Source: Cupriavidus pauculus
GTDB taxonomy: Bacteria; Pseudomonadota; Gammaproteobacteria; Burkholderiales; Burkholderiaceae
DNA length: 64,000 bases
Direction: 5' to 3'
Assembly: GCF_002858765.1 (NCBI RefSeq)
Contig: NZ_PJRP01000012.1
Location: forward strand, 62,001-126,000
In this document: piece after piece, positions 10,345-19,036 of the stretch
How positions within the stretch are numbered: the stretch's first letter is position 1
How the letters are laid out: each line of letters starts with the position of its first letter
The notes under the pieces: generated by a model
Database searches by the model: none
Seen by the model: only the letters and a program-made list of their open reading frames with translations
Told to the model about the DNA's origin: nothing
Translations under genes and position numbers: made by a program

Positions 10345-11265
10345 TCAAAAATCCACCTTCTGCCCGGGCTCCGGTACGATGACCGACGTGGCGGCGGACG
10401 TACCGAGCGCCGTCTTCAGTTCCGCCGGCGTGCCGCGCAGCATCGGGCTGGTGCCGTAGTGCATGGGGATCGCGTACTTGGGCCGGATGAAGTCGCGCAG
10501 CGCGATGGCGGCGTCCTGCGGCCCCATTGTGAAGTGGCCGCCGATCGGGATCATCACTAGGTCGGGCTTGTAGCGGTCGGCCACCATCATCATGTCGCCG
10601 AAGAGCCCGGTATCGCCCATGTGCCAGATCTTGAAGCCGTTCTCCATCTCGATGATGTAGCCCACGGGCTCGCCGCCGTAGTGGGTTTCATCCTTGCCGG
10701 TGGCGGGGTTCTTCCAGACCAGCTCCGACGAATGCTCGGCGTGCACGGCCGTGATCTTCGGGCCCGTATCGCCCAGCGGCGTGATGGTGCCGCTCTTGCC
10801 GAAGCGCATGGCCTGGCTGGCCGGCAACTGTCCCAGCGTAATCAGCTGCTGGCTCAGGCCGCCGGCATTCCACAGCGGTGCATTGTTGAGTTTGGCCAGG
10901 GCGACGGCATCGCCCAGGTGGTCGCCGTGCGCGTGCGTGACCAGGATCAGGTCGACCTTGCCCAGCGCGGACAGCTGCTTGTAGGCGGCGGGGGTCTTGG
11001 GGTTGCCGGTCAGCCAGGGGTCGACGACGATGACCTTGCCGCCCGGCGTGGTGATGCGCACGGCCGACTGGCCAAGCCAGAGCACTTCGGTCTTGCCTGC
11101 GGCCATCGGCGCCGTGGTGGTGGACGGGGCGGCCGGCTGCGCCGGCACTGGCGGATTTGAAGCGCTGGTGGCGCAGGCGGTGAGCAGCGCGCTGGCGCTG
11201 GCCAGCAGCCATGGCCGTGCCCAGGAATGCAGGCCGGAAAGCCCCGGCAGGCGGCGAGTCATCAT
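10345..11265 (-). CDS. MBL-fold metallo-hydrolase, UlaG/UPF0173-like, predicted lipoprotein
   Basis: Metallo-beta-lactamase fold enzyme of the small UlaG-like group. The metal motif is visible as THAHGDHLGD, with further histidines in AVHAEHSSE, WHMGDTGLFGD and the C-terminal PMHYGT. The N-terminus ends in a lipobox-like LLTAC after a hydrophobic stretch, so it is probably exported and lipid-anchored, unusual for this mostly cytoplasmic group. The start chosen is ATG 11265 (MMTRRLPG); the frame is open to an ATG at 11301, which would add 12 residues and is less natural for a signal peptide. Substrate unknown. Its 3' end shares the bidirectional terminator with the convergent 8641 gene. Confidence 0.85.
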   Translation of the reverse strand: MMTRRLPGLSGLHSWARPWLLASASALLTACATSASNPPVPAQPAAPSTTTAPMAAGKTEVLWLGQSAVRITTPGGKVIVVDPWLTGNPKTPAAYKQLSALGKVDLILVTHAHGDHLGDAVALAKLNNAPLWNAGGLSQQLITLGQLPASQAMRFGKSGTITPLGDTGPKITAVHAEHSSELVWKNPATGKDETHYGGEPVGYIIEMENGFKIWHMGDTGLFGDMMMVADRYKPDLVMIPIGGHFTMGPQDAAIALRDFIRPKYAIPMHYGTSPMLRGTPAELKTALGTSAATSVIVPEPGQKVDF

Positions 11266-11621
11266 GGTCGTCCCAGGTTGAAGTTGTCTCGACATTGCCA
11301 AAACCGCACCGCTTCAGGGGGTATTCGCGCAGGCACTGACGCGTTGCGAGGTGGAGTATTTGCATGCGCCGACAGGCTGTCAACCGGCGTTTCCCGGGGA
11401 CGGCGCAAGGAAGGACGCAGGGGGCGCAAGCAAGGCCGCAGGAAGTTGTAACGCCAAATTCAAGAAACGGCGATGTGCACGTGTGGGCAGGCCGTCCGGC
11501 GGGTGGCGATGTCGCCCGGCGCTTACATCTGCTCACGACGGCGTAACCCACTGTAATCATCGGGCGTCCATCATGCATTCCGTAGAGAGGGCCAACGTTG
11601 GCCCGACTGAAGGAGTGAAAG
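11266..11621. other. Intergenic region with a perfect palindrome before the 11622 gene
   Basis: About 350 bases between divergent genes with no supported ORF. The notable element is GGGCCAACGTTGGCCC at 11589-11604, a perfect 16-bp palindrome just upstream of the ribosome site AAGGAG. It could be an operator or a leader hairpin. Confidence 0.5.
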
Positions 11622-11972
11622 ATGCGCAAGTCGATTCGTTACACCGGTATCGCTGTCCTGAGTGCCGCCATGCTGGTCGCCGGGACGGCCTCGGCCCACG
11701 ACCGCTATCACCGTGGCGGTGGCGGATCTTCGGCAGGTGCCGCCATTGCGGTGGCTGCCGTGGCAGGCCTGGCCCTGGGGGCGCTGGTGGCCAGCAGCCA
11801 GCCGGTCTACGCCGCGCCGGCGCCGGTCTATGCGCCGCCGCAGCCGGTGGCCTATGCCGCGCCGGCCGTGCCGCCGGGCTACTGCTATAGCGACTACCAG
11901 GGCGGCTACGTGCCGTGCGGCCGTCCGGCACCGGTGCGGTACGCCCCGCCGCAGCAGTACTACGGCTATTGA
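11622..11972 (+). CDS. Small secreted Gly/Ala/Pro/Tyr-rich protein
   Basis: The 116-residue product has a clean Sec signal peptide (MRKSIRYTGIAVLSAAMLVAGTASA), a short His/Gly segment (HDRYHRGGGGSS), a hydrophobic Ala/Gly/Leu helix (about residues 39-58) and a Pro/Tyr/Ala-rich tail (APAPVYAPPQPVAYA) with two cysteines. It has a strong ribosome site (AAGGAGTGAAAG). Similar small proteins with one membrane or glycine-zipper-like helix occur in the beta-proteobacterial envelope. Function unknown. Confidence 0.8.
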   Translation: MRKSIRYTGIAVLSAAMLVAGTASAHDRYHRGGGGSSAGAAIAVAAVAGLALGALVASSQPVYAAPAPVYAPPQPVAYAAPAVPPGYCYSDYQGGYVPCGRPAPVRYAPPQQYYGY

Positions 11973-12013
11973 TATAGCCGAAACAGGCGACAGGGGCCGG
12001 CCCACGTTTGACC

Positions 12014-12037
12014 ACGGGGACGCCGGGGCGTCCCCGT
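12014..12037 (+). terminator. GC-rich hairpin, probable terminator after 11622 gene
   Basis: ACGGGGACGCC, a GG loop and GGCGTCCCCGT form a perfect 11-bp stem 40 bases after the stop. The following bases (ATTGAG) give only a short U-run, so termination may be incomplete. Confidence 0.6.
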
Positions 12038-12116
12038 ATTGAGGGATCACCGGGACGCGCCTAGAATGGCCGCTTTCCGCCGCCAGCCGTGCGGCGTGTC
12101 CCCCGGAACGCCCGTC

Positions 12117-13022
12117 ATGAAGCTCCATCAGCTGCGCGCGCTGGCCGCCGTCTCCGAAACCGGCAGCATCCAGGAGGCCTCGCGCCTGCTGTATGTCACC
12201 CAGCCGGCGTTGAGCAAGGCCATCAAGGAACTGGAAACGAGCGTCGGCGCCACGCTGTTCGTGCGCACCAGCAAGGGTGTGCAACTGACCCCCCATGGTC
12301 AGCGGCTGGTCGCCCACGCGCGGCTCATCAGCGAGAACGTGCGCCGCGCGCGCCAGGATCTGGAAGACATGAAGGGCACGGTGGTCAGCGACATCGTGGT
12401 GGGCGTCACGCCCGTCAGCGCGCTGCTGCGATCCGTGGGCGCCTGCCTGACCGCGTTCCGTGCCGATTTTCCGCATGCCCGGCTGCGCATCCTCGAAATG
12501 CGGCCCGCCCAGCTTCTGGAGCAGGTGCGTGAAGGCACGCTGGACTTTGCGCTGACCTCGCAATCGCTGCCCGTGGACCGTGCGCTCGATTGCACGCAGG
12601 CGTGCCGGGTGCCCACGCTGATCGCCGGCCGCAAGGGGCATCCGCTGCGCGGCGCGACTTCGCTTGCCGAACTGGTCCAGGCCGACTGGATGGTGCTCGA
12701 CCCGCTCTCCGACCCCCACACACCGTTGCACCAACTCTTCAGCGCCAACGGGCTGGACCTTCCCGCGCGCGTGGTGGAGTGCAATTCGATGACGCTCGCG
12801 CTGGAAATGAGCCGACTTGGCGATGTGCTGCTGCTGCTTTCCGAAGAGTCGCGCCGCAGCCGCTTCCTGGTGCAGACCATGGATTTCGTCGAGATCGCCG
12901 AACCGGTGCCGGAGCGCACCATCTCGCTGGTCACACGCGACCGTCACACGCTGACACTGGCCGCGTCGCGCCTGCACGACGCGCTGCTGGCGGCGCTGCG
13001 CGAGGACTTTCCCGGCACCTGA
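12117..13022 (+). CDS. LysR-family transcriptional regulator
   Basis: The 301-residue protein has the typical LysR N-terminal HTH (MKLHQLRALAAVSETGSI, then QPALSKAIKELE and FVRTSKGVQLTPHG) and a periplasmic-binding-fold effector domain (residues about 90-295). I chose ATG 12117; an in-frame ATG at 12039 would add 26 residues unlike any LysR N-terminus. It is followed in the same direction by an MFS transporter gene and an M20 amidohydrolase and is the likely regulator of that pair. The region 13023-13176 before the transporter is its likely target. Confidence 0.92.
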   Translation: MKLHQLRALAAVSETGSIQEASRLLYVTQPALSKAIKELETSVGATLFVRTSKGVQLTPHGQRLVAHARLISENVRRARQDLEDMKGTVVSDIVVGVTPVSALLRSVGACLTAFRADFPHARLRILEMRPAQLLEQVREGTLDFALTSQSLPVDRALDCTQACRVPTLIAGRKGHPLRGATSLAELVQADWMVLDPLSDPHTPLHQLFSANGLDLPARVVECNSMTLALEMSRLGDVLLLLSEESRRSRFLVQTMDFVEIAEPVPERTISLVTRDRHTLTLAASRLHDALLAALREDFPGT

Positions 13023-13176
13023 GCGCCCGGGCCGGTGATTACCAACGTTCATACCCATGAAAAAAAGCGGCGTGCTTTGCGGGTAGGCCCCTCCTAAGAT
13101 CGTCCGGACAGCACAACCCAAATAAAAAGAGCGGCATATCGATGACCGCTCCGGACGCACCACCACGAGGAGCCCC

Positions 13177-14514
13177 ATGAACGAAGCCAGTATGCCGCTG
13201 CGCAGCGATGCCGCAGCGGATGTTGTCCTGCCCGCCGTCACCCCAGCCACCCCCGCTACATCCGCCGCCCGCGGCCCCGCCCGGCACCGGGCCGTGATCG
13301 CCGCCGCCATCGGTAACGGCCTGGAGATCTACGACTTCACGGTCTACAGCTTTTTTGCCGCCACCATCGGCCGGCTATTCTTTCCGGCCAGCAGTCCGAT
13401 GGCGTCGCTGCTGCTGTCGTTCGCCACGTTTGGCGCGGGCTTTGTGATGCGTCCACTGGGTGCGGTGCTGATCGGCAGCATGGCCGACCGGCGCGGGCGC
13501 AAGGCCGCGCTGACGCTGACCATCGGGTTGATGACGGCCGGCACGGCGCTGATCGCCTTTACGCCGTCGTACGCCACCATCGGCGTGGCCGCCACGGTGC
13601 TGGTCGTGCTGGGGCGGTTGCTGCAGGGGCTGTCTGCCGGCGGCGAAGTGGGTGCGGCGTCGGCGCTGCTGATGGAATCGGCCACCCAGGATCGCCGCTG
13701 CTTCCTGGTGAGCTGGCAGGCTGCCACGCAGGGCGCGGCGGCCCTGCTGGGCGCGCTCACCGGCGCGGCGGTATCGGCCACGCTGAGCCCCGAGGCGCTG
13801 CAGTCGTGGGGCTGGCGCGTGCCGTTCATGGTCGGGCTGTTGATCGCGCCGGTAGGCATCTACATCCGCCGCCATCTGGAAGAAACGCACACCGAGAGCC
13901 GCGCCCACGCCAGCCTGCGCGCCGTGGTGCGCTAGCATGGCCGCACGCTGCTGCTCGGGGTGTTCCTGATGACCAGCAGCACGTCGTCGATGTACATCAT
14001 GGTGTTCTACATGCCGACGTACCTGGTCAACACGGTGCATATGCCGCAGGTGACGGCGTTCCTGGCCGCCTGCGTGGCCGGGCTGACGATGCTGGTGATG
14101 GCACCGCTGTTCGGCCGGCTGGCCGACCGGCTGCCGCGCCGCAAGCCGCTGCTGATCGCCAACAGCATCCTGTCGCTCTGCGTGATGCTGCCCAACTTTG
14201 CGCTGCTGTCGTCGGGGCCAGGCCTGCCGCTGACGCTGTGCTGCATCGCGCTGTCGGTCACCATCGGCTCGGTGGGCAGCGGCGCGGGCGCCGCGATGAT
14301 GATGGAGGCCCTGCCGCGCCATCACCGCGCCACCGGCATGTCGATCATGTACAGCGTGGGTGTGACGGTGTTCGGCGGGTTTGCGCCGCTGATCGTCACC
14401 TGGCTGATCGCCACCACCGGCAGCCGCATGGCGCCGGCGGGCTACCTGTTCTGCGCATCGGCCATCAGCTTTGCCGCACTCCTGCTGTTTCCCAGCCATC
14501 CCGGCCGCGAGTGA
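13177..14514 (+). pseudogene. MFS (metabolite:H+ symporter type) transporter interrupted by an in-frame amber codon
   Basis: Two consecutive open stretches, 13177-13935 and 13960-14514, lie in the same frame and are separated only by TAG at 13933-13935 (codon 253). Together they give a 445-residue MHS-type permease: first half GNGLEIYDFTVYSFFAATIG, MADRRGRKAALT and LLQGLSAGGEVGAASALLM; second half with helices 7-12 starting TLLLGVFLMTSSTSSMYI. The local sequence VVR-stop-HGRTLL suggests a CAG (Gln) to TAG change. Unless suppressed or a sequencing error, the product is a half-transporter. It is followed 8 bases later by the M20 amidohydrolase, which may have lost its uptake partner. Confidence 0.88.
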
Positions 14515-14522
14515 ACCTCATC

Positions 14523-15719
14523 ATGACGACCCATCTTCCGAACGCCGCCCGCGCGGCACTGGCCGCATCGGCCGAACGCTTTGCCGAGTTGCGCCACGGC
14601 ATCCATGCCCACCCCGAACTGGGCGCCGAAGTGCCGCGTACCGCCGGCATCGTGGCGGGGCTGCTGCGCGAGTGGGGCTATGACGTCCACACCGGCGTGG
14701 GCGGCCATGGCATCGTCGCGCAGCTCAAGGTGGGCGACGGCCCACGCCGTATTGGCATCCGTGCCGACATGGACGCCCTGCCGCTGCACGAGCGCACCGG
14801 CCTGCCATACCAGAGCCAGGTGCCGGGCCGCATGCATGCCTGCGGCCACGACGGCCACACGGCCACGCTACTGGCCGCCGCCGAATACCTGGCCGCCACG
14901 CGACACTTCGATGGCACGCTGAACCTGATCTTCCAGCCCGACGAGGAAGGCATGACCGGCGCGCTGGCGATGATGGAGGACGGCCTTTTTGAACGCTTTC
15001 CGTGCGATGCCATCTACGCGTACCACAACGCGCCCGGCCTGCCGGTGGGCATGGCCGTGGTACAGCCCGGCCCGCAAGGCGGATCGTCCGACCGCGTCAC
15101 GGTGACGTTTCGCGGCAAGGGCGGCCACGGGGCGATTCCGCACCGAGCGGCCGATCCCACGCTGGCGCTGGCGCAGGCGGTGGTGGCGCTGCAGGGCATC
15201 GTGGCGCGCAACGTGGCCCCGGTGGACGCCGCCGTCATCAGCGTCGGCCAGATCGAGGCGGGCACCACGTACAACATCATCCCGGAGACCGCTACGCTCA
15301 AGCTCAGCGTGCGGGCGACCAAGCCTGAAGTGCGCAAGCTGCTGGAGGACCGGATACGGGAAGTGGTGACGCACCAGGCCGCGTCATGCGGCGTGGCGGC
15401 CGAGATCGACTACCGGCATTTGGTGCCGGCCATCTGCAACACGGCGGCGGAGAGTGCCATCGCGTGGGCGGCGGTGGCCACCGTGCTGGGCGACGACAAG
15501 GTGATCCAGGTGCCGCCGTCCACGCAGATGGGCAGCGAGGACTTCGCGTGGATGCTGGAAAAGGTGCCCGGCTGCTACTTCGTGCTGGGCAACGGCACGG
15601 GGCAGTGGGTGGGCTGCTCGGTCCACAACGACGGCTACGACTTCAATGACGCGCTGATTCCGCTCGGTGCGGCATGCTGGGTGGCGCTGGCGGAGGGGTA
15701 TCTGCAGCGGGAGGGCTGA
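14523..15719 (+). CDS. M20-family amidohydrolase (hippurate / N-acyl-amino-acid hydrolase type)
   Basis: Zinc or manganese amidohydrolase that cleaves N-acyl amino acids. Metal-binding and catalytic motifs are present: RADMDALPLHE, MHACGHDGHTA, the general-base pair in QPDEEG, and the C-terminal MGSEDFAWMLE. The 398-residue length is normal. ATG 14523 starts 8 bases after the MFS stop. No signal peptide, so the enzyme is cytoplasmic and its substrate must be imported, presumably by the neighbouring (now interrupted) transporter. The exact acyl-amino acid cannot be told from sequence. Confidence 0.9.
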   Translation: MTTHLPNAARAALAASAERFAELRHGIHAHPELGAEVPRTAGIVAGLLREWGYDVHTGVGGHGIVAQLKVGDGPRRIGIRADMDALPLHERTGLPYQSQVPGRMHACGHDGHTATLLAAAEYLAATRHFDGTLNLIFQPDEEGMTGALAMMEDGLFERFPCDAIYAYHNAPGLPVGMAVVQPGPQGGSSDRVTVTFRGKGGHGAIPHRAADPTLALAQAVVALQGIVARNVAPVDAAVISVGQIEAGTTYNIIPETATLKLSVRATKPEVRKLLEDRIREVVTHQAASCGVAAEIDYRHLVPAICNTAAESAIAWAAVATVLGDDKVIQVPPSTQMGSEDFAWMLEKVPGCYFVLGNGTGQWVGCSVHNDGYDFNDALIPLGAACWVALAEGYLQREG

Positions 15720-15764
15720 GCCGCGCCGCCTGTCGACACCCGTGGCTGACCCAGGGGCAGTACC

Positions 15765-15992
15765 TCAGGTCGCGGCTTCGGCGGGTACGGGCGTTGGCGC
15801 GGCGCCTGGGGCATCGTCGACTTCGATGCCCCAGTCGCCGTGTTCGTACCAGTCGTCGCCCAGCAGTTCCATCGGATGCTGCGTTCGGCTGGAGCCATTG
15901 CCGCAGCCCATGGCATCGACCGAGCAGTATTTGTCGCAGCCCCAGCAGATGCGCTCGGGATGCTTCGGATGAATCGGAAATTTCTTGGCCAT
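15765..15992 (-). CDS. DUF3079 domain protein
   Basis: Small 75-residue cytoplasmic protein. The conserved N-terminal part MAKKFPIHPKHPERICWGCD, with CWGCDKYC and then MGCGNG, contains four cysteines suitable for metal binding and matches DUF3079. It continues HPMELLGDDWYEHGDWG and ends in a low-complexity Ala/Pro tail. The start is placed at the ATG of MAKKFP (15992); upstream in-frame ATGs do not encode conserved sequence. Function is unknown. It is convergent with the M20 gene. Confidence 0.85.
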   Translation of the reverse strand: MAKKFPIHPKHPERICWGCDKYCSVDAMGCGNGSSRTQHPMELLGDDWYEHGDWGIEVDDAPGAAPTPVPAEAAT

Positions 15993-16388
15993 AGCGAATG
16001 CGCCGGCGTGCGAGGTGTTGGGGCACGCCAACGTCATCGATAGTAGTCCGTCCATCACGTGGGTTTGGCGATATTGCTATTCGCTTTGCGCTGAATCAAA
16101 CGCGAATCCACGACGTGGAATCGGGTGACGGGTTCGGCAAGATCGCGTTACGCGTGCGGCCGTCGGCGTTTTTGAAGTAAGCAACTCATGCACGGCCGCC
16201 GCGCGGGCAATGCTTACAACCGTGAGTAGCCACTGCCATGCGGAGGTGCGTTGCCTGAATCCAGAATTACGAAATGTCCGCCGCCATGCGCAGGAGCGCC
16301 GTGGAACGGCGCTTGCGTAACAGCGGGGAAGTCCCCATGCGCTTCCGCCCGGGCCAGGGGGGTGATTAACGGTTCGATGGAGGAAACC
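15993..16388. other. Intergenic region, no gene seen
   Basis: About 400 bases between the divergent DUF3079 and small lipoprotein genes. The stretch 16050-16110 is less GC-rich and has ATTCGC...GCGAAT arms 17 bases apart (16079-16107), possibly promoter sequence for DUF3079. I see no convincing ORF or RNA. Confidence 0.4.
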
Positions 16389-16634
16389 ATGCGGAAGACA
16401 ACAACGACGGCAGCGGCGCTGGCCCTGGTGATGGCAATGCTCGGCGGCTGCACGGCGGCCGGGAGTGGCACGGGCTCCGGCTCGGTGACCGGCTCAGGCA
16501 GCGTAATCCCGACGGATTCGGGCGGCTCGCGCAGCGGCCATTATGGTGGCGGCGGCTATGGTTCGGCGCCAAGCGGTAGCACGAGCGGCAGCACCAGCGG
16601 CAGCGGCGCCACTTCGGGCAGCTCTTCGCGCTAA
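16389..16634 (+). CDS. Small Gly/Ser-rich lipoprotein
   Basis: The 81-residue protein has a lipoprotein signal ending MLGGC and a mature part made almost only of Gly, Ser and Thr (TAAGSGTGSGSVTGSGS, later GSTSGSTSGSGATSGSSSR). The ATG at 16389 is preceded by GGAGG at good spacing. Such flexible lipoproteins are common and unassigned in Burkholderiales. No catalytic feature. Confidence 0.75.
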   Translation: MRKTTTTAAALALVMAMLGGCTAAGSGTGSGSVTGSGSVIPTDSGGSRSGHYGGGGYGSAPSGSTSGSTSGSGATSGSSSR

Positions 16635-16703
16635 GCCAGGCGCAGTTGGCGCACGGTCCTCGCAAGAGGAAAGAGGACGTCACAGCAAGCAAGTGAAATA
16701 CAG

Positions 16704-16726
16704 GCGGGCCCAAGTGGCCCGCTTTT
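16704..16726 (+). terminator. Rho-independent terminator
   Basis: GCGGGCC, loop CAAGT, GGCCCGC, then TTTT, about 70 bases after the small lipoprotein stop. Confidence 0.85.
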
Positions 16727-16753
16727 GCATGGGCGCGCCCCACGCGTGGCGGC

Positions 16754-17488
16754 TTAGCTGGTGGAGCGCTTCAGCCGCATCGACACCGCAAAGCTGTCGG
16801 CCGGATGCACGGTCACGGACACCTCGAAGGCCTCGCCTGCGTCGTCGATGTACCGCCGCACGATCTTGAGCACGGACGCACCGGGCTCGATATGCAGCGC
16901 GTTGGTAATGCGCGGGTCGGTCAGCGTCGAGGCGCGTACCTCCTGCTCGATCTCGGCGATGTGTTTCCCGTGCCGGGTCTCCAGCAGCGAACTGACCAGT
17001 TCGCCCGGAAATTGGTACACCGCGTCGGCAATGTCGGTGTAGATCGGGTCGATATAGATATCGGTCCAGGCGATGGGCGCGGTGCTGGCGGCATCGCGCA
17101 TCCGCACGCTGGACACGCGCAGCCGTGGCGCATCTTCCGCGCAACCAATGTCCCTGGCGGCATCGCCGGTGACCGACACGGTTTCCACTGACTGCACCAC
17201 GCGCCGGTGCTCCTCGCTGAACTGCATCAGGTCGTTGATCGACGCAAGCGTCGGCCGGAACGCGGCGCGCGGCCGCGATGCTTCCACACGGGTACCCACG
17301 TTCTTGCGGCGCGACACCAGCCCCAGATCCTGCAGTTCCTGCAGCGCGGCGCGGATGGTGTAGCGGCTGGCCTGGAACTGATCGCACAGCTCGAATTCGG
17401 TAGGCAGCAGCCCGCCCACCGGGTAGTGGCCCGACGTAATGCCATCCAGCAACTGGCGGGTGATTTCAGCGGAATTGGTTCTGCTCAT
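16754..17488 (-). CDS. GntR-family regulator, HutC subfamily (UTRA effector domain)
   Basis: N-terminal winged helix (residues about 5-72: ITRQLLDGITSGHYPVGG, LPTEFELCDQFQASRYTIR, ALQELQDLGLVSRRKNVGT) and a C-terminal UTRA ligand-binding domain ending VSVTVHPADSFAVSMRLKRS. I prefer ATG 17488 (MSRTNSAEI); an ATG at 17503 is also in frame. It is transcribed away from the lyase/transporter cluster at 17633, and two near-identical palindromes lie between the two starts, so it very likely controls that cluster and itself. The effector is probably a substrate or product of the lyases. Confidence 0.93.
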   Translation of the reverse strand: MSRTNSAEITRQLLDGITSGHYPVGGLLPTEFELCDQFQASRYTIRAALQELQDLGLVSRRKNVGTRVEASRPRAAFRPTLASINDLMQFSEEHRRVVQSVETVSVTGDAARDIGCAEDAPRLRVSSVRMRDAASTAPIAWTDIYIDPIYTDIADAVYQFPGELVSSLLETRHGKHIAEIEQEVRASTLTDPRITNALHIEPGASVLKIVRRYIDDAGEAFEVSVTVHPADSFAVSMRLKRSTS

Positions 17489-17555
17489 ACAAACCTGAAG
17501 CATCGCGTTTTGCGGCGGCGCACAAATGTTGACGCGGGTTAACCCTCATTTTCTT

Positions 17556-17573
17556 AATATGTCCGAACATATT
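17556..17573. promoter_or_regulatory. GntR operator 1
   Basis: AATATGTCCGAACATATT: an 18-bp dyad with one mismatch, in the divergent region between gntR and the 17633 lyase. Shares the core ATATGT-(4 bases)-ACATAT with operator 2. Confidence 0.75.
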
Positions 17574-17582
17574 TAATGGTCG

Positions 17583-17598
17583 ATATGTTTGAACATAT
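17583..17598. promoter_or_regulatory. GntR operator 2
   Basis: ATATGTTTGAACATAT: a 16-bp dyad with one mismatch. Its centre is 26 bp from that of operator 1, about two and a half helical turns, and it lies 35 bases before the lyase ATG. Confidence 0.75.
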
Positions 17599-17632
17599 TA
17601 AGACTCTTGTCTGATCGCCACAAGGTAGCACC

Positions 17633-19006
17633 ATGACCCTGACTTCCATCCCCACCGCCAGTACCGTTGTTGATTCCGCGCTGTTCCGCGATGCCTTCGG
17701 CACGAAGAAAATGCGGCAGATCTTCTCCGACGGTGCGCTGGTCCAGCGCTACATCGACGTCGAAGTGGCGCTGGCCCGCGCCGAGGCCCGCGTGGGCGTG
17801 ATTCCGGCCGAAGCGGCCGAGGTCATCGCCCGCGAGTCCAGCATCGACCGCATCGACTTCGATCACATGCGCGAGGAAACCGACATTGTCGGCTATCCGA
17901 TCCTGCCGCTGGTACACCAGCTGGTGAAAATGTGCGGCGAAGCCGGCCGCTACGTGCACTGGGGCGCCACCACGCAGGACATCATGGACACGGCCGTGGC
18001 GCTGCAGGTGCGCGACGCGCTGGACAGCATCGACGCCGATATCCGCGAACTGCGCGGCATCCTGGCCGACCTCAGCATCAAGCACCGCGACACGCCGATG
18101 GCGGGCCGCACGCACCTGCAGCAGGCGCTGCCCGTGACGTTCGGCTACAAGACCGCCATCTGGCTGGCCATGTTCGACCGCCACCAGCAGCGCATTGCCG
18201 AACTGCGTCCGCGCGTGGCAGTGGTGGAATTCGCCGGTGCGGCCGGCACGCTGGCATCGCTGGGCGACAAGGGCTTCGACGTACAGCGCGCGATGGCCGA
18301 GGAACTGGGCCTGGGCGTGCCGGCCACCACCTGGCACGTGGCGCGCGACGGGTTTGCCGAGGCGATCAACCTGCTGGCCCTGGTAACCGGCTCGCTGGGC
18401 AAGATCGCGCTCGACATCATGATCATGGCGTCGACCGAGTTTGCCGAGGTCTACGAGCCGTTCGTGAAGGGCCGCGGCGCCAGCAGCACCATGCCGCAGA
18501 AGCGCAACCCCATTTCCAGCGAACTGATGCTGGCCGCCTCGAAGGCCGTGCGCCAGCATGCCGGGCTGATGGTGGACGCGATGGTGCAGGATTTCGAGCG
18601 CGCCACCGGCCCGTGGCACGCGGAATGGATTGCCATCCCCGAGAGCTTCATCCTGACGTCGGGCGCGCTGCACCAGGCCAAGTTTGCGCTGGGCGGCCTG
18701 ATCGTCGACACCGGCCGCATGCAGCACAACCTGGGCATCTCCAAGGGCCTGATCGTGGCCGAGGCCGTGATGATGCGCATGGCGCCGCACATCGGCCGCC
18801 AGCAGGCTCACGACGTGGTCTACGACGCCTGCCGCACCGTCAACGAGTCCGGCGGCACGCTGGCCGAGGCGCTGCTGGCCCTGCCCGAGGTCACCCGCCA
18901 TTTCGATCGCGCCGCCGTCGAGCAGATGGTGGACCCGGCCAACTACCTGGGCCTGGCGCCGCAGATGGTCGACCGCGCCATCGCACTGTCCAAAGAGGTT
19001 GCCTGA
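17633..19006 (+). CDS. Fumarase/aspartase-superfamily lyase (adenylosuccinate lyase / 3-carboxymuconate cycloisomerase type)
   Basis: The 457-residue protein has the superfamily signature SSTMPQKRNP (about residues 284-293), the HWGATTQDIMDTA region and the catalytic-loop segment AGRTHLQQALPVTFG. Those features place it with PcaB- and PurB-like lyases that eliminate fumarate or rearrange dicarboxylates. In a cluster with a dicarboxylate symporter and a fumarase-like protein, a lyase that splits an N-substituted aspartate or related succinate adduct to fumarate plus an amine is plausible (inference). It is not a housekeeping PurB by context. Expression is likely controlled by the divergent GntR. 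Confidence 0.85.
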   Translation: MTLTSIPTASTVVDSALFRDAFGTKKMRQIFSDGALVQRYIDVEVALARAEARVGVIPAEAAEVIARESSIDRIDFDHMREETDIVGYPILPLVHQLVKMCGEAGRYVHWGATTQDIMDTAVALQVRDALDSIDADIRELRGILADLSIKHRDTPMAGRTHLQQALPVTFGYKTAIWLAMFDRHQQRIAELRPRVAVVEFAGAAGTLASLGDKGFDVQRAMAEELGLGVPATTWHVARDGFAEAINLLALVTGSLGKIALDIMIMASTEFAEVYEPFVKGRGASSTMPQKRNPISSELMLAASKAVRQHAGLMVDAMVQDFERATGPWHAEWIAIPESFILTSGALHQAKFALGGLIVDTGRMQHNLGISKGLIVAEAVMMRMAPHIGRQQAHDVVYDACRTVNESGGTLAEALLALPEVTRHFDRAAVEQMVDPANYLGLAPQMVDRAIALSKEVA

Positions 19007-19036
19007 GGCCGCACGGCCCGGGTGGAGGAAGACACC

